Assembly (NCBI GenBank): GCA_031279825.1
Contig: JAITHT010000080.1
Coordinates: 1-35,704 of the forward strand
Source: Desulfovibrio sp.
GTDB lineage: Bacteria > Desulfobacterota > Desulfovibrionia > Desulfovibrionales > Desulfovibrionaceae
Reading direction: 5' to 3'
DNA: 35,704 nucleotides
The notes beneath the pieces were generated by a model. The model searched no databases. It was not told where the DNA came from and saw only the letters and a program-made list of their open reading frames with translations. The position numbers and the translations under genes were made by a program. Shown here piece by piece: positions 11,473-20,771 of the stretch (positions are counted from its first letter, which is position 1; each line of letters starts with the position of its first letter).

Positions 11473-12380
11473 AACGTGTGGGTCTGAAGGTTGATGTCGA
11501 TACCTTTAACGGTACCAGGCACGGTGTGCCTCGATTATTGGCGCTGTTCAATTCGCGAGGAATCAGGGCCAGTTTTTTTTTCAGCGTCGGCCCCGACAAT
11601 ATGGGTCGTCACCTCTGGCGCCTGTTTCGTCCGGCCTTTTTGTGGAAGATGCTTCGTTCCAACGCGCCGTCCTTGTACGGATGGAGCGTTCTCCTGGCCG
11701 GCACGGCCTGGCCCGGCAGACTGATAGGGAGGACGTTGGGAGAGCGTATGCGCGAAACCCTTGCCGCGGGGCATGAGGTAGGGCTGCATGCTTGGGATCA
11801 CCACGGTTGGCAGACGCATATGCCGTCTTGGTCGGAAAAGCGGCTGGAGGAGGAAATACGCAAAGGTCTGGACGCATTGGAACAGATAGTGGGACAAAAA
11901 ATATACTGTTCGGCCGCTGCCGGCTGGCGCGCCGATGATCGCGTGCTTGCGGTCAAAGAGCGCTTTGCTTTCCGCTATAACAGCGATTGCAGGGGCAGCG
12001 GTCCTTTTCGTCCGCTGCTTGCGCCCCGGCGTCTCGGAACGGTGCAGATTCCGACGACCTTGCCGACTTTTGACGAGGTCGTCGGCCGTGAGGTAAGCGA
12101 AGCCGGATATAATGACTATATTCTGGCAATAATGCGGGAGTCTCCCGGTATGCCGGTATACACCGTTCATGCCGAAGTGGAGGGCGTTTCCCGCGCCGGG
12201 CTGTTTGAGAACCTCGTGGCGCGGGCGGCGCGGGAGGAACTGATGTTCTGTCCTTTGAGCGATTTGCTCCCCGACGATCCGGAATCACTGCCGTCGGGGC
12301 GGGTCGCCTGTTTGCCTTTTCCCGGCCGCGAAGGTTGCCTGGGCCGTCAGGTTGATGTGGAGACGACATGCGGCCGTTGA
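11469..12380 (+). CDS. arnD: 4-deoxy-4-formamido-L-arabinose-phosphoundecaprenol deformylase
   Basis: A NodB/polysaccharide-deacetylase-fold enzyme of 303 residues (E. coli 296). It removes the formyl group from the lipid-linked sugar, making transfer effectively irreversible. The first NodB motif is DVD at 9-11, and the metal-binding HAWDH is at 107-111. The start overlaps the arnA stop by 4 nt and the end overlaps arnT by 13 nt, so it is translated within the arn operon. The short C-terminal tail past about residue 280 is not clearly conserved. Confidence 0.92.
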   Translation: MKRVGLKVDVDTFNGTRHGVPRLLALFNSRGIRASFFFSVGPDNMGRHLWRLFRPAFLWKMLRSNAPSLYGWSVLLAGTAWPGRLIGRTLGERMRETLAAGHEVGLHAWDHHGWQTHMPSWSEKRLEEEIRKGLDALEQIVGQKIYCSAAAGWRADDRVLAVKERFAFRYNSDCRGSGPFRPLLAPRRLGTVQIPTTLPTFDEVVGREVSEAGYNDYILAIMRESPGMPVYTVHAEVEGVSRAGLFENLVARAAREELMFCPLSDLLPDDPESLPSGRVACLPFPGREGCLGRQVDVETTCGR

Positions 12381-14056
12381 CAAAAATAGCGGCCGCGCCG
12401 GCTATTCTCCTGTTGGTGGTATTCTTTTCCGTCCTGTACTTTGTGCCCTTACACGGCAGGAACCTCTGGCAGCCTGACGAAACCCGCTATGCCGAGATCA
12501 GTCGCGAAATGGCGCGCAGCGGAGATTGGGTCGTGCCGCGTTTGCTGGGAATTCGCTACTTTGAAAAACCCGTTGCCGGGTATTGGATTAACAGCATCAG
12601 CCAGATTGCTCTCGGTGAAAATAATTTTTCCGTGCGTTTCGGTTCCGCGTTGTGTACCGGCCTGAATGCCGTGCTGGTGTATTTTTTAGGCATGCTTCTG
12701 TGGCGCGAGCGCGAAACGGCGTGTATCGCCGCCCTGATATATCTTTCCATGCTGCTTGTAGGGGGTATCGGCACTTACAGCGTGCTTGATCCCATGCTGA
12801 CGTTATGGATGAGCGCCGCGCTTCTGTGCTCTCACTTTTCCTTGAGAGCGTCCACACGGCGGACCAAAGCCCGGGCCTATGTTCTGCTGGGCTTAGCCTG
12901 CGGCATGGGCTTTCTGACCAAGGGATTCGTCGCCCTCGTCATTCCGGCGGCGGCAAGCGTCCCTATATTCGTGCTGCAACGGCGCGTTAAGGAACTGTTT
13001 TGCTACGGACCTCTCTCCGTGCTCTCTGCCGTTGCGCTCTGCGCTCCCTGGAGCATAGCGATCGCGTTGCGGGAACCGGACTACTGGCATTATTTCTTTT
13101 GGGTGGAGCATGTACAGCGTTTTGCCGGAGAACACGCGCAGCACAGGGCGCCTTTCTGGTTTTATCTGCCGTATGTATTTGCCGGAAGCATCCCCTGGCT
13201 TGGCTTTCTTCCGGGGAGCATACGGTGGAGTTTGCGGGAGAGCCGTACCCGCCCGGATATGGTGTTTCTCCTCAGTTGGTTGTTTATGCCGTTGCTGTTT
13301 TTCAGCCTGGCCAAGGGCAAACTGCCTACCTACATCTTGCCCTGTATGGCTCCTTTGGCGTTGCTGCTCGCCAGATACGGGCAGGACAGCGCTCGTGGCG
13401 GGCGGCGTCTGCCCGTGCTTTGCAACGGCGGCATCAATGCGGGCATCGGCATTGCCGGGCTTTTTGCCTTAGCCGTCCTGACTCTGGATTTGCTGCCCAT
13501 ACCTCCTTTCTTTGGCCGGCAGGAGTGGTTTAAGCCGGTGCTGGGCGCCGTTTCACTGCTGTTCTGGTGCGCGGCGGCCTTCCTTTCACTGCTCCGGCGC
13601 TCCGGTTTCTGGCTATGGGCCGCAGCCTGCCCTCTACTTGCCGCCTTGTTCATTGCCTCATTTTTGCCTGATGTGCTGATTGCCGGCAAGCAACCGCAAC
13701 CCTTTATTCATCGGAATAAAGAGATATTGCGGGACAGCCGGTTTATTCTTTCGAACAACGTGGGTATGGCGGCGGCTTTGGCGTGGGAATTAAAACGCGA
13801 CGATCTGCTGATGCTCCATGACGCCGGTGAATTGGCCTATGGTCTGGGCTATCAGGACAGCCGGGAGCGTTTGCTGCGAAAAGAAGAGGTAAAAGAGTGG
13901 CTCACGCAGGCGAGGCGACAAGGAGACGTTGCCATGTTCCTGCGCGTATCCAGAGAACATGTCGAACCTCCTCCCTATGTGCCTTCCCCGGATTACCTTG
14001 ACCGTACAGATCGATATATATTATTGCTGTATAAACAGCGGGCGATTGATCCTTGA
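12368..14056 (+). CDS. arnT: Undecaprenyl phosphate-aminoarabinose:lipid A 4-amino-L-arabinose transferase
   Basis: This GT83-family (GT-C fold) integral membrane glycosyltransferase moves aminoarabinose from undecaprenyl phosphate to lipid A phosphates on the periplasmic side, which lowers binding of polymyxin and cationic peptides. At 562 residues it is close to E. coli ArnT (550). The first periplasmic loop carries the conserved [13 protein letters not shown] near 36-48 and the YFEKP segment, and many hydrophobic helices follow. GTGGAGACGAC precedes the ATG. The flippase genes arnE and arnF usual in enterobacteria are not next to it. Confidence 0.93.
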   Translation: MRPLTKIAAAPAILLLVVFFSVLYFVPLHGRNLWQPDETRYAEISREMARSGDWVVPRLLGIRYFEKPVAGYWINSISQIALGENNFSVRFGSALCTGLNAVLVYFLGMLLWRERETACIAALIYLSMLLVGGIGTYSVLDPMLTLWMSAALLCSHFSLRASTRRTKARAYVLLGLACGMGFLTKGFVALVIPAAASVPIFVLQRRVKELFCYGPLSVLSAVALCAPWSIAIALREPDYWHYFFWVEHVQRFAGEHAQHRAPFWFYLPYVFAGSIPWLGFLPGSIRWSLRESRTRPDMVFLLSWLFMPLLFFSLAKGKLPTYILPCMAPLALLLARYGQDSARGGRRLPVLCNGGINAGIGIAGLFALAVLTLDLLPIPPFFGRQEWFKPVLGAVSLLFWCAAAFLSLLRRSGFWLWAAACPLLAALFIASFLPDVLIAGKQPQPFIHRNKEILRDSRFILSNNVGMAAALAWELKRDDLLMLHDAGELAYGLGYQDSRERLLRKEEVKEWLTQARRQGDVAMFLRVSREHVEPPPYVPSPDYLDRTDRYILLLYKQRAIDP

Positions 14057-14181
14057 GAGCTATTCGCGTATACACCAAATGTACGGATCGCTCGTATTAT
14101 AACGACCGAACCGGCGCAAAAAAGTTCTGTCCATCATCCGATGGGAAAAGCGTGCGGCCTTCCGTACGATTGAGGTTAAAG

Positions 14182-14730
14182 ATGCGCGATAAAGAAACAC
14201 TATGCGCATGTCGTTACAATACTCCGCTGGGCGGCGCCGTCGCGACGGCGAAAGGCGCGAACATCAGCGGATTCTGGTTTATCGGGCAAAAATACTTCCC
14301 TCGGACGACAATATTCTGGACTGAGCGGCCGGATCTTCCTGTCTTCATTTCCCTGCGTCTTTGGCTGGAAAGCTATTTCGCCGGAGCAAATCCCGCGTTG
14401 GACATCGCCGTTACGCCTGACGGGACGCCTTTTCAGAAAATGGTCTGGGATATCCTGAAGCGTATTTCCTATGGAAAGGTCCGCACATACGGCTCTATCG
14501 CCGGGCAAATAGCGGCGTCGAGAGGACCGGCTTCCATGTCGGCCCAAGCTGTCGGCGGCGCTGTGGGGCGTAACCCCGTCTCCCTGTTGATCCCTTGCCA
14601 TAGGGTTATCGCGTCCGACGGCAGTCTTGCCGGGTATGCCGGAGGCATTGATAAAAAAAAGGCGTTATTGCGGCTGGAACAGGCGGATTTTACGATACGC
14701 TATTCTATACTTGAGGCGTCGAAGGGGTAA
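14182..14730 (+). CDS. ogt: Methylated-DNA--protein-cysteine methyltransferase (Ogt/MGMT type)
   Basis: This DNA repair protein takes O6-alkyl groups from guanine onto its own cysteine. From the ATG at 14182, which follows TGAGGT, it is 182 residues. The active cysteine is C139 in IPCHRVIASDGSLAGYAGG; the DNA-binding helix-turn-helix region (FQKMVWDILKRISYGKVRTYGSIA) is also present. An upstream TTG at 14053 would add 43 residues that do not look conserved but would couple it to arnT. Its last 26 nt overlap the convergent DUF1992 gene. Confidence 0.9.
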   Translation: MRDKETLCACRYNTPLGGAVATAKGANISGFWFIGQKYFPRTTIFWTERPDLPVFISLRLWLESYFAGANPALDIAVTPDGTPFQKMVWDILKRISYGKVRTYGSIAGQIAASRGPASMSAQAVGGAVGRNPVSLLIPCHRVIASDGSLAGYAGGIDKKKALLRLEQADFTIRYSILEASKG

Positions 14731-15163
14731 ATGGCGCGGATGACGGCATACCGGTATTCGTAGAAACGTTTGAATGCCGTATACGGTTGATTAACTGCTC
14801 CAGATAGGGGATCTCGCAGGCTTCCGGCAGAGTGGCGCAGCCGTGATTTCCCGGCGCGTTTTCTTGCTGTGCGCGTTTGACTCGGCGTAACAAGACGTTC
14901 AAACGTTGCATTTTTCCATAGATATCCCCTTCGTCAGGACAATGTTCCAATAATTCGCCTGCACTGACGCATCTTCCCACATCCGGTAATTTTTCGATGT
15001 AGCCTCCGTTTTTCAGAATAGTATAGGCCATTCGCAACTCCGGCGGCAGATGAGAAAGATTTTCGAAATTTAATGGGTTGCCCATTCCGGGCAAATTATC
15101 CAATACTCCGTCTTCGATCGCCTGTTCTATTTTTCTTTCCGCGATAAAACTTATGGCATCCAT
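14705..15163 (-). CDS. DUF1992 (DnaJ homologue subfamily C member 28-like) protein
   Basis: This 152-residue protein begins MDAISFIAERKIEQAIEDG and continues with DNLPGMGNPL, the signature of DUF1992 (also called the DnaJC28-conserved domain). The biochemical role of the family is not settled, and no J-domain is visible here. A GAGGAT site precedes the ATG. The final Thr/Pro-rich stretch is probably disordered and overlaps the ogt 3' end by 26 nt in convergent orientation. It could be the last gene of the ccm transcript, about 65 nt downstream, though a family A palindrome stands in between. Confidence 0.85.
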   Translation of the reverse strand: MDAISFIAERKIEQAIEDGVLDNLPGMGNPLNFENLSHLPPELRMAYTILKNGGYIEKLPDVGRCVSAGELLEHCPDEGDIYGKMQRLNVLLRRVKRAQQENAPGNHGCATLPEACEIPYLEQLINRIRHSNVSTNTGMPSSAPFTPSTPQV

Positions 15164-15201
15164 GGTACATCCTCATTTGTGCCAAACGGATGTCTCCGCC
15201 C

Positions 15202-15230
15202 TAAAGCATTGTCAAAGTGAAAATACTTTA
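15202..15230. repeat. Family A solo palindrome overlapping the stop of the ccm TPR gene
   Basis: A degenerate copy of the family A head hairpin (TAAAGCATTGTCA, spacer, TGAAAATACTTTA) covers the last bases of the TPR gene including its TAA stop at 15228-15230. The arms pair well despite differing from other copies. Confidence 0.55.
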
Positions 15231-15848
15231 AAGTTCCGTCTTGGCTTTGCTGACAGTGTCGGCATCGGCTTCGGAAGAGGAGATTACTTTACGCAGCAAG
15301 GCTTCTGCTTCGGTGTTTTTGCCTATATGATATTTATAGATAATGGCAAGATTATACATGGCCGCCGGGTCTTCTTTGAGAGAGATCAGTTCTTCAAAGC
15401 TTTGAGCCGCCGCTACGAATTTATTTTGCTGATATTGGCTGATACCCAACAGGTAGCGCGGCTTTATGTCCTGAGGACGGCTCAGGGTTGCCCGGTTAAG
15501 AAAAACTTCCGCCCGTCTCCAGTCCTGGGAGGCGATAAAGATATCACCGATTCGGTACAGCACATCGGCATCATTCGGCGCAGTTTGCAGTTTACGCATC
15601 AGATCCATTAATTCACCGGCCTGTTCTTCCGAGACGGCCGGAGATTCTTTCTCCGCGGGTAGCGCGAGGATTTTACCATCCGGGGGAGAGGGCGCCTGAT
15701 TTTGCTGCGTCTCGGCTATACCTCTGTTAATGGTTTCTTTGATGAGAGACGGTTTGGTTTTGAACAAGAAGGTAGTGGACATAGCTGTCAAGGCGGCTAC
15801 AATACACAGTGCCGCAAAAATAACGGTAAAAGAAACCGGACGATTCAT
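15228..15848 (-). CDS. CcmI-like TPR protein of the cytochrome c maturation cluster
   Basis: From the ATG at 15848, preceded by a strong GGAGGAG, the protein is 206 residues: one N-terminal membrane segment (VIFAALCIVAALTAMSTTFLF) and a periplasmic part with tetratricopeptide repeats from about residue 90 (VLYRIGDIFIASQDWRRAEVFLNRA, PRYLLGISQYQQNKFVAAAQSFEELI). In System I, CcmI/CycH uses such TPRs to hold apocytochrome c. Its position directly after ccmD (ATGA overlap) supports an equivalent role, but this is inference since the sequence similarity to CcmI is general. The frame can be extended upstream to 15974 but that overlaps ccmD. Confidence 0.75.
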   Translation of the reverse strand: MNRPVSFTVIFAALCIVAALTAMSTTFLFKTKPSLIKETINRGIAETQQNQAPSPPDGKILALPAEKESPAVSEEQAGELMDLMRKLQTAPNDADVLYRIGDIFIASQDWRRAEVFLNRATLSRPQDIKPRYLLGISQYQQNKFVAAAQSFEELISLKEDPAAMYNLAIIYKYHIGKNTEAEALLRKVISSSEADADTVSKAKTEL

Positions 15849-15988
15849 GTATCCTCCTCCATAATACGGGCCATCTGACTGATACGCCGGGACAAGGCAG
15901 CCTGTCTGCGGGCGAGAAAGCAAAGATATGTCCCAAGTCCGGCCCAGACAACCATGCCCGCGTACATTATCCAATCATAGCTATCCAT
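15845..15988 (-). CDS. ccmD: Haem exporter accessory protein CcmD
   Basis: A 47-residue minus-strand protein, short and easy to miss: MDSYDWIMYAGMVVWAGLG, a membrane segment to about residue 25, then a basic cytoplasmic tail (RRQAALSRR). Size, single N-terminal helix, and position between ccmC and the TPR gene fit CcmD, which helps release holo-CcmE from the CcmABC complex. Its stop overlaps the next start (ATGA). Confidence 0.82.
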   Translation of the reverse strand: MDSYDWIMYAGMVVWAGLGTYLCFLARRQAALSRRISQMARIMEEDT

Positions 15989-15999
15989 GATGCGCATCC

Positions 16000-16746
16000 T
16001 TAATTTTGCAAAATTTCCCGGTGATCTTGCCGCAAAAGTCGTGCAGCGGCCAGTATAGCAACTCGCTGTTCATCGCATGCCAGTTTCCAGCGAAAGGTGG
16101 TAAGTCCGATCCAGATGAAGGCGAAGGCCAGAATACAGACGAAAACGGTGGTTTTCATTTCCGGTTCCAGGGATATGGAGGGCGGATGGATATAGCTCCA
16201 CAACCGCGCGGAAAAAAAAACCAGAGGTACGTCGAGAAAGGCCAGTATGCCCACCACCGCAGCGATTCGGGAACGTTTTTCCGGTTGAATATCCATGGTG
16301 CGGATAATGAGATAGCCGGTATAGATAAAGCACATGACCAGAGTGGTCGTGAGACGGGCATCCCAGGTCCACCAGACTCCCCATGCCGGCTTACCCCATA
16401 TGGAGCCGGTGACGAGGGCCAGAGAGGCGAGCACGACGCCGATTTCGGCCGCTGCGCCGGCAAGAGCATCCCAGTGAAATTGTCGGGTGCACAAATAGGC
16501 TATACTTGCGGCAAATACTATAAAAAAACTGAATAGCCCCCACCAGGCCAAGGGGAGATGCAGGTAGAAAATTTTTTGCGGCAGGCGCATGGTGGCTTCA
16601 ATGGGCGCATAGACAAAAATGAGCCATTGGCAAAGCGCCAGAGCGAGGCCGCCGACAAAGGACAATAGGGAGAGTGCCGTATAGGCCGTTTCTTTGGACA
16701 CCATTGCAAGGGTATGTTCGTGTGTAAGAAAGTCTTGCTTGTTCAC
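16000..16746 (-). CDS. ccmC: Haem exporter protein CcmC
   Basis: This haem-handling membrane protein attaches haem to CcmE. At 248 residues it shows about six hydrophobic helices and the tryptophan-rich WWD motif WGKPAWGVWWTWDARLT near 117-133. A candidate axial histidine lies before it (FYLHLPLAW, H63) and another after it (YIHPPS). The chosen GTG at 16746 has a poor ribosome binding site; an internal ATG at residue 15 is a possible alternative. It is 11 nt upstream of ccmD and about 118 nt downstream of ccmB. Confidence 0.92.
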   Translation of the reverse strand: MNKQDFLTHEHTLAMVSKETAYTALSLLSFVGGLALALCQWLIFVYAPIEATMRLPQKIFYLHLPLAWWGLFSFFIVFAASIAYLCTRQFHWDALAGAAAEIGVVLASLALVTGSIWGKPAWGVWWTWDARLTTTLVMCFIYTGYLIIRTMDIQPEKRSRIAAVVGILAFLDVPLVFFSARLWSYIHPPSISLEPEMKTTVFVCILAFAFIWIGLTTFRWKLACDEQRVAILAAARLLRQDHREILQN

Positions 16747-16864
16747 GTTGCGCGCATCCCGGCATTGTTGGATATTTTCAGGAAAGAAAGCGTTATTTCA
16801 GAAAAGTTGCGGCATTTCTTTTGCAATTATCGGTATTGAGATGCGATTTGCTTCATAGTAAAAG

Positions 16865-17542
16865 TTACTCTTCGGCATTGTAAATCACCGGAAACAGAAA
16901 CAAGGCGGCAGCTATAAAAATAGCGTTGAAGGCCAGTGTCATGGCGAACCAGGACACTACCCCTTCCGCAGGAATGCCGCTGAACATCACAGATACGATA
17001 CGTATGCCGCTCAGGAAAAGGGGAATCAGCAAAGGGAACACTATAATGCTGAGCAAAGACTCCCGGGAGGACGTTCCTTGGGATAGGGCGCCGAGGAGTG
17101 AACCCACGGTGACAATGCCGATGTCGGCTAAAAGAACGATACCCAATCCCAATGGCCAGAAATCAGAGATCGTCTGACTGAGAAAAACGACGGATGCGGG
17201 CAGAAACAGCCCTTGCGCTGCGAACAGCACGCATAGACCGGCCATGGCCTTGCCCAGCCAGACGCACTGTACCGGCGCGGGACCGAGGATCAGTCCTTGC
17301 CGTTGCCCGTTGCCTTCTTCATAAGCATATACGGTGCTGAAAATAAGTACATGGCAAAAAGCCGAGGCAAGCCAGAAAATACTTGCCGCTCCTTGAGGCG
17401 TCATGCGTTGCCCGGGCAACAGGGACAGACTGAAAACAAAAATAAGCAAGAGCCCTAGAATAACAGCCTGCAGCAGGCCGTTGCCTCTGCAAAAACAGAG
17501 GATAAGATCTTTGCGGCAAATGAGCAGGGAGGCTTTTAACAC
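16865..17542 (-). CDS. ccmB: Haem exporter membrane protein CcmB
   Basis: This is the membrane partner of the CcmA ATPase. From the GTG at 17542, which overlaps the ccmA stop and follows AAGGTGG, it is about 225 residues, the family size. It starts LKASLLICRKDLIL and has about six membrane helices, including QAVILGLLLIFVFSLSL and LGIVLLADIGIVTVGSLLGALSQG. CcmAB uses ATP to free haem-loaded CcmE from CcmCD. The frame extends 12 codons upstream to an ATG at 17578, but that lies inside ccmA. Confidence 0.9.
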   Translation of the reverse strand: MLKASLLICRKDLILCFCRGNGLLQAVILGLLLIFVFSLSLLPGQRMTPQGAASIFWLASAFCHVLIFSTVYAYEEGNGQRQGLILGPAPVQCVWLGKAMAGLCVLFAAQGLFLPASVVFLSQTISDFWPLGLGIVLLADIGIVTVGSLLGALSQGTSSRESLLSIIVFPLLIPLFLSGIRIVSVMFSGIPAEGVVSWFAMTLAFNAIFIAAALFLFPVIYNAEE

Positions 17543-18291
17543 ATGCCACCTTCGTGGACGGGATGAGAAACGGAGCACATATGCCGCGGCGACATGGCGT
17601 TTTGTTCCAGATAATCCCGTGTTGTTCCGTAAAAAGATAGCATTGTATGTTCCAGGATGGCCAGCATGTCGGCGCGATGGATATCCTCGGCCGGATTGTG
17701 GGTGATCCAGACGATGGCGGAGCCGGTATTTTTTGCGTCGGCGATTTCCCTGTACAGAATGGATCGGGAGCGGGTATCAAGGCCCGTATCAGGTTCATCC
17801 AGTAAAAAAACATCAGGCCGCGATAAAAAAATTCTGGCGAGGTTCAATCGTTGCGCCATACCTCGGGAAAAATTCTTGACTTTTTCTTCGGCGACATGGG
17901 CAAGTTCCACGCGTTCCAAGACATCCATAAAGTCTTGTTCCGCGCATGCACGCTGATACAGGGATGTCCAGAAGCGTAAATTTTCAAGGGCGCTCAAGTC
18001 CGGATACAAAAAAGTCTGATGCCCGAGGTACGCAAACACCGGAGCGTTTTCGCCCGTAACTGCGGCATTCGTTCCGACTGCCGCCTTGCCCTCCGGTGTT
18101 CGTCGGCCTCGAAACACAGAGCCGGCGGAAGGGAGGAGCAAGCCGGCCATGATCTTGAGCAGTGTGGATTTCCCGGTGCCGTTGGCGCCTGTGAGCAGGG
18201 TGACGGTTCCTGATCGTATGCTCAGGGAGATATCCCTGAAAATAAGCCGGGGACCGTAGAAGTGGGTCACATTGTCCAGGCCGAGCAGCAT
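17536..18291 (-). CDS. ccmA: Haem exporter ATP-binding protein CcmA
   Basis: An ABC ATPase of 251 residues, slightly longer than the usual 205-220. Walker A GANGTGKST is at 35-43, the signature region FSRGMAQR at 141-148, and Walker B LLDEPDTGLD at 163-172, followed by the switch histidine in WITHNP. A 20-residue insert rich in Gly/Ala (about 62-85) and the tail account for the extra length. It lies between ccmF (14 nt upstream) and ccmB (overlap) on the minus strand. Confidence 0.92.
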   Translation of the reverse strand: MLLGLDNVTHFYGPRLIFRDISLSIRSGTVTLLTGANGTGKSTLLKIMAGLLLPSAGSVFRGRRTPEGKAAVGTNAAVTGENAPVFAYLGHQTFLYPDLSALENLRFWTSLYQRACAEQDFMDVLERVELAHVAEEKVKNFSRGMAQRLNLARIFLSRPDVFLLDEPDTGLDTRSRSILYREIADAKNTGSAIVWITHNPAEDIHRADMLAILEHTMLSFYGTTRDYLEQNAMSPRHMCSVSHPVHEGGMC

Positions 18292-18305
18292 GAGAAACGC
18301 ATCCG

Positions 18306-20381
18306 TTATTGTTCCGCATCAGGTTCAAGAGCCGATTCCTCATCATATTCGCCGATTTTTTTGCGGCGTGCGCGGGCAAGGCTGAACAGGGGGAACAGGC
18401 ACATGAGCGTGCCGCCGATCCAGAGCCAGTTGATCAGAGGATTAATATTCACGGCCAGAGCGGCTTTCCCTTGTCCGTCCACGCTGAGCAGGGTGGCGTA
18501 GAGCTCTTTCCCCAAACTGAAAAGGGTGCTTACTTCGGCATAGGTCTGGTTTTCAAAATTGGCGTACTGTCGGCGTTGGGGGGCAAGCGTGCCGGCAATA
18601 TTTCCTTTTTTATCTTTAACGAGCAGTTCCGCTTCTAAAAACACATAATTCGGTCTGCCGTTCCTGTTGATTTGTCCCTTGCCCTCGTACAGTTCTTTGA
18701 GAAGCACCGTGTATTCGCCGACGGCGCCTTCTTCTTGTTTGCCGAGTTCCAGAGTCTGTTTAATCTGGTACGGTCCGGAAAATGCCACGCCCAGCACCAT
18801 CATCAGCAGGCCGATATGGACGCCGTGGGCTATAAGGGAGGAGCGAAGGTTAAGCAAGGCTCTATTGGTGGCGAACAGCAGTATGATGCCGGTTATGGCT
18901 CCCATGGAGCAACTCGCCGCCAGAAGGGCCGTAGGCTGGCGGATGCCGGCTAGGTAAAGTCCGGCGGCCACGGCGAGAGTTACGCTAAAAGAGCAGAGGC
19001 ATGCTGCCGGTTGAGAAAAACCGCTCCCCTGATTCGGTATTTGCCATTTGCGACAAGGGCAGAACAGCAAGAGCACACTGAGCAGGGAGAACAGCGGCAG
19101 GCACGTGCGGTTGTAAAACTCCGGTTCCAACCCCATTGGCTTGTTCGGCAGTCCGGCGCGTAGAAATTCCGGAAAAAAGTTCGCTATGCCGCGCAGTTTA
19201 TCAATGATGACCGGCCATATGGTAGCCACCAGAATAATGAAGGCAAGGGCCAGGAGGAGCCAAACGGCAAAGATGAGCAAACCTTCTTTGCTGGTGAGAT
19301 TTTCCAAAGATTGGGATGTATGTCGGGGGCTTGGGGAATACAGGCTTATCACGGCGGCAATAAGCAGAAAGCTCAGGGTATAGACGAGTAACGGAGTCCC
19401 CACTCCGCCGTCGCCGAAGGCATGCAGGGATTCCACCACCCCGCTGCGCACGAGGTAGGTGGCGAAAAAAGCTGAAACGGTAGTGCAGGCCATGAGAAAA
19501 ACATTGGTGCGCTGCAGTTTGCCGCGTCTGCTTTCCATGACGGCCGTATGCAGGCTGGCGGAGGCTACAAGCCAGGGAATGAGTGACGCATTTTCTACAG
19601 GATCCCACGCCCAATAACCTCCCCAGCCCAGTTCCATATACGCCCACCATCCTCCGAGGACAATTCCGGCGGTCAATAATGACCAGGAGACGAAAATAAA
19701 CGGGCGAGAAGCCTGCCACCAGTAGGCTTCTTCGCGTTGTCCGTTGTCCGGGGCATGCGCTTTGCCGTTGATGGCTTGGGCAAGCGCCAGACAGCCCGGC
19801 GTCACAAAGCCGCCATAGCCGAGAAAAAGCAGGGGAGGGTGGAAAATCATGCCGGGATTTTGGAGCAGGGGATTGAGCCCCCGCCCGTCCACAGGCGAGG
19901 GGGAGAGCATAATGAACGGGTTATTCCAGACTGTAAGAATAAGCAGAAAAAAAGCCATGATGGAGAAAAAGAACAAGCAATAGTATAACCGCGTGGTCGT
20001 ATGTAAGTTTTTGTAGGAGGGCATGCACATGAAAAGTGTTCCGCCGATGGCTACGGACCACGCCCAGAATAGCATGGAGCCGGACTGGCCCGCCCAGAAA
20101 GCGGTCATTCTGTAAAACAGCGGCAGAGTTGTATCGGAATATTGAGCCACGTATTCCAGTGTGAAATCGCACTTGATGAAGGCCAGCAGGAGAATGAACG
20201 CGCTGACGCTCATGCAGGCGGTAATCAGAAAGTGGGTTATTCTGGTAAACAATTCCAGAGGGACTGTGGCGGATGAACTGTTTTTTCTCAATAGCATCAG
20301 GGTTTGCAAGGCAATGCCTGCGGGGGGGAGGCAAGCCATGAGGAAAGAAAGGGTGAGTAACTGAGAGGCGAATGAATACAT
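18306..20381 (-). CDS. ccmF: Cytochrome c haem lyase CcmF
   Basis: A 691-residue multi-spanning membrane protein that joins haem from CcmE to the cysteines of apocytochrome c. The WWD domain (GGWWAYMELGWGGYWAWDPVENAS) lies near 243-265, preceded by the HPPLLFLGYGGF histidine segment and followed by further helices and a large periplasmic C-terminal domain (about 540-660). AGGAGACCCT precedes the ATG at 20381. It is separated from ccmE by 390 nt that include a family A element, so it may have its own promoter. The last 25 residues are charged. Confidence 0.95.
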   Translation of the reverse strand: MYSFASQLLTLSFLMACLPPAGIALQTLMLLRKNSSSATVPLELFTRITHFLITACMSVSAFILLLAFIKCDFTLEYVAQYSDTTLPLFYRMTAFWAGQSGSMLFWAWSVAIGGTLFMCMPSYKNLHTTTRLYYCLFFFSIMAFFLLILTVWNNPFIMLSPSPVDGRGLNPLLQNPGMIFHPPLLFLGYGGFVTPGCLALAQAINGKAHAPDNGQREEAYWWQASRPFIFVSWSLLTAGIVLGGWWAYMELGWGGYWAWDPVENASLIPWLVASASLHTAVMESRRGKLQRTNVFLMACTTVSAFFATYLVRSGVVESLHAFGDGGVGTPLLVYTLSFLLIAAVISLYSPSPRHTSQSLENLTSKEGLLIFAVWLLLALAFIILVATIWPVIIDKLRGIANFFPEFLRAGLPNKPMGLEPEFYNRTCLPLFSLLSVLLLFCPCRKWQIPNQGSGFSQPAACLCSFSVTLAVAAGLYLAGIRQPTALLAASCSMGAITGIILLFATNRALLNLRSSLIAHGVHIGLLMMVLGVAFSGPYQIKQTLELGKQEEGAVGEYTVLLKELYEGKGQINRNGRPNYVFLEAELLVKDKKGNIAGTLAPQRRQYANFENQTYAEVSTLFSLGKELYATLLSVDGQGKAALAVNINPLINWLWIGGTLMCLFPLFSLARARRKKIGEYDEESALEPDAEQ

Positions 20382-20771
20382 AGGGTCTCCTGAATACCGA
20401 ATGAGGCTCTCATGGAGATGAGGGCAAAGGAATACTATAGCCTGAGTATCCCTGTTAAGGCAATATAACTAAGGGAGATTTTTTCCCTCACGAGGCATTG
20501 CTTTTCTTGAAACGCACGTCGCTGGTATGCCGTAATCCGGCAAGTGGGGAGGAAACGAAATTAAAGATATCCGCCGGCAGATGCGGTTTTTGAGCGTATG
20601 AGAGCATTTTCAAAGTGAAAATGCTCTGGTAACCGGCAGCGTAAGCGCTGACTTGCGCGCACGAGGAGTAAGCGAAAATTCTTTTCGCCGTTAACGACGA
20701 GAGCAGCGTTTCAAAGTAATCTGCTTCGGCATGTGCAGCACGGCCCTGTTGATCGCAGGCAGAGGGGGATT
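20382..20771. other. ccmE-ccmF gap: no gene, contains a family A element
   Basis: A 106-codon minus-strand frame spans this gap but it is built from the family A repeat and lacks protein-like features. The full-length repeat lies at 20601-20726. I see no other feature. Confidence 0.6.
20601..20726 (+). repeat. Family A element, full length (126 bp)
   Basis: It begins with the palindromic head AGAGCATTTTCA/TGAAAATGCTCT, continues with the shared core (CCGGCAGCGTAAGCG, CGAGGAGTAAGCGAAA, TTTTCGCCG) and ends with TTTCAAAGTAATCTGCTT. The two ends form terminal inverted repeats. It has no coding capacity. Confidence 0.85.
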
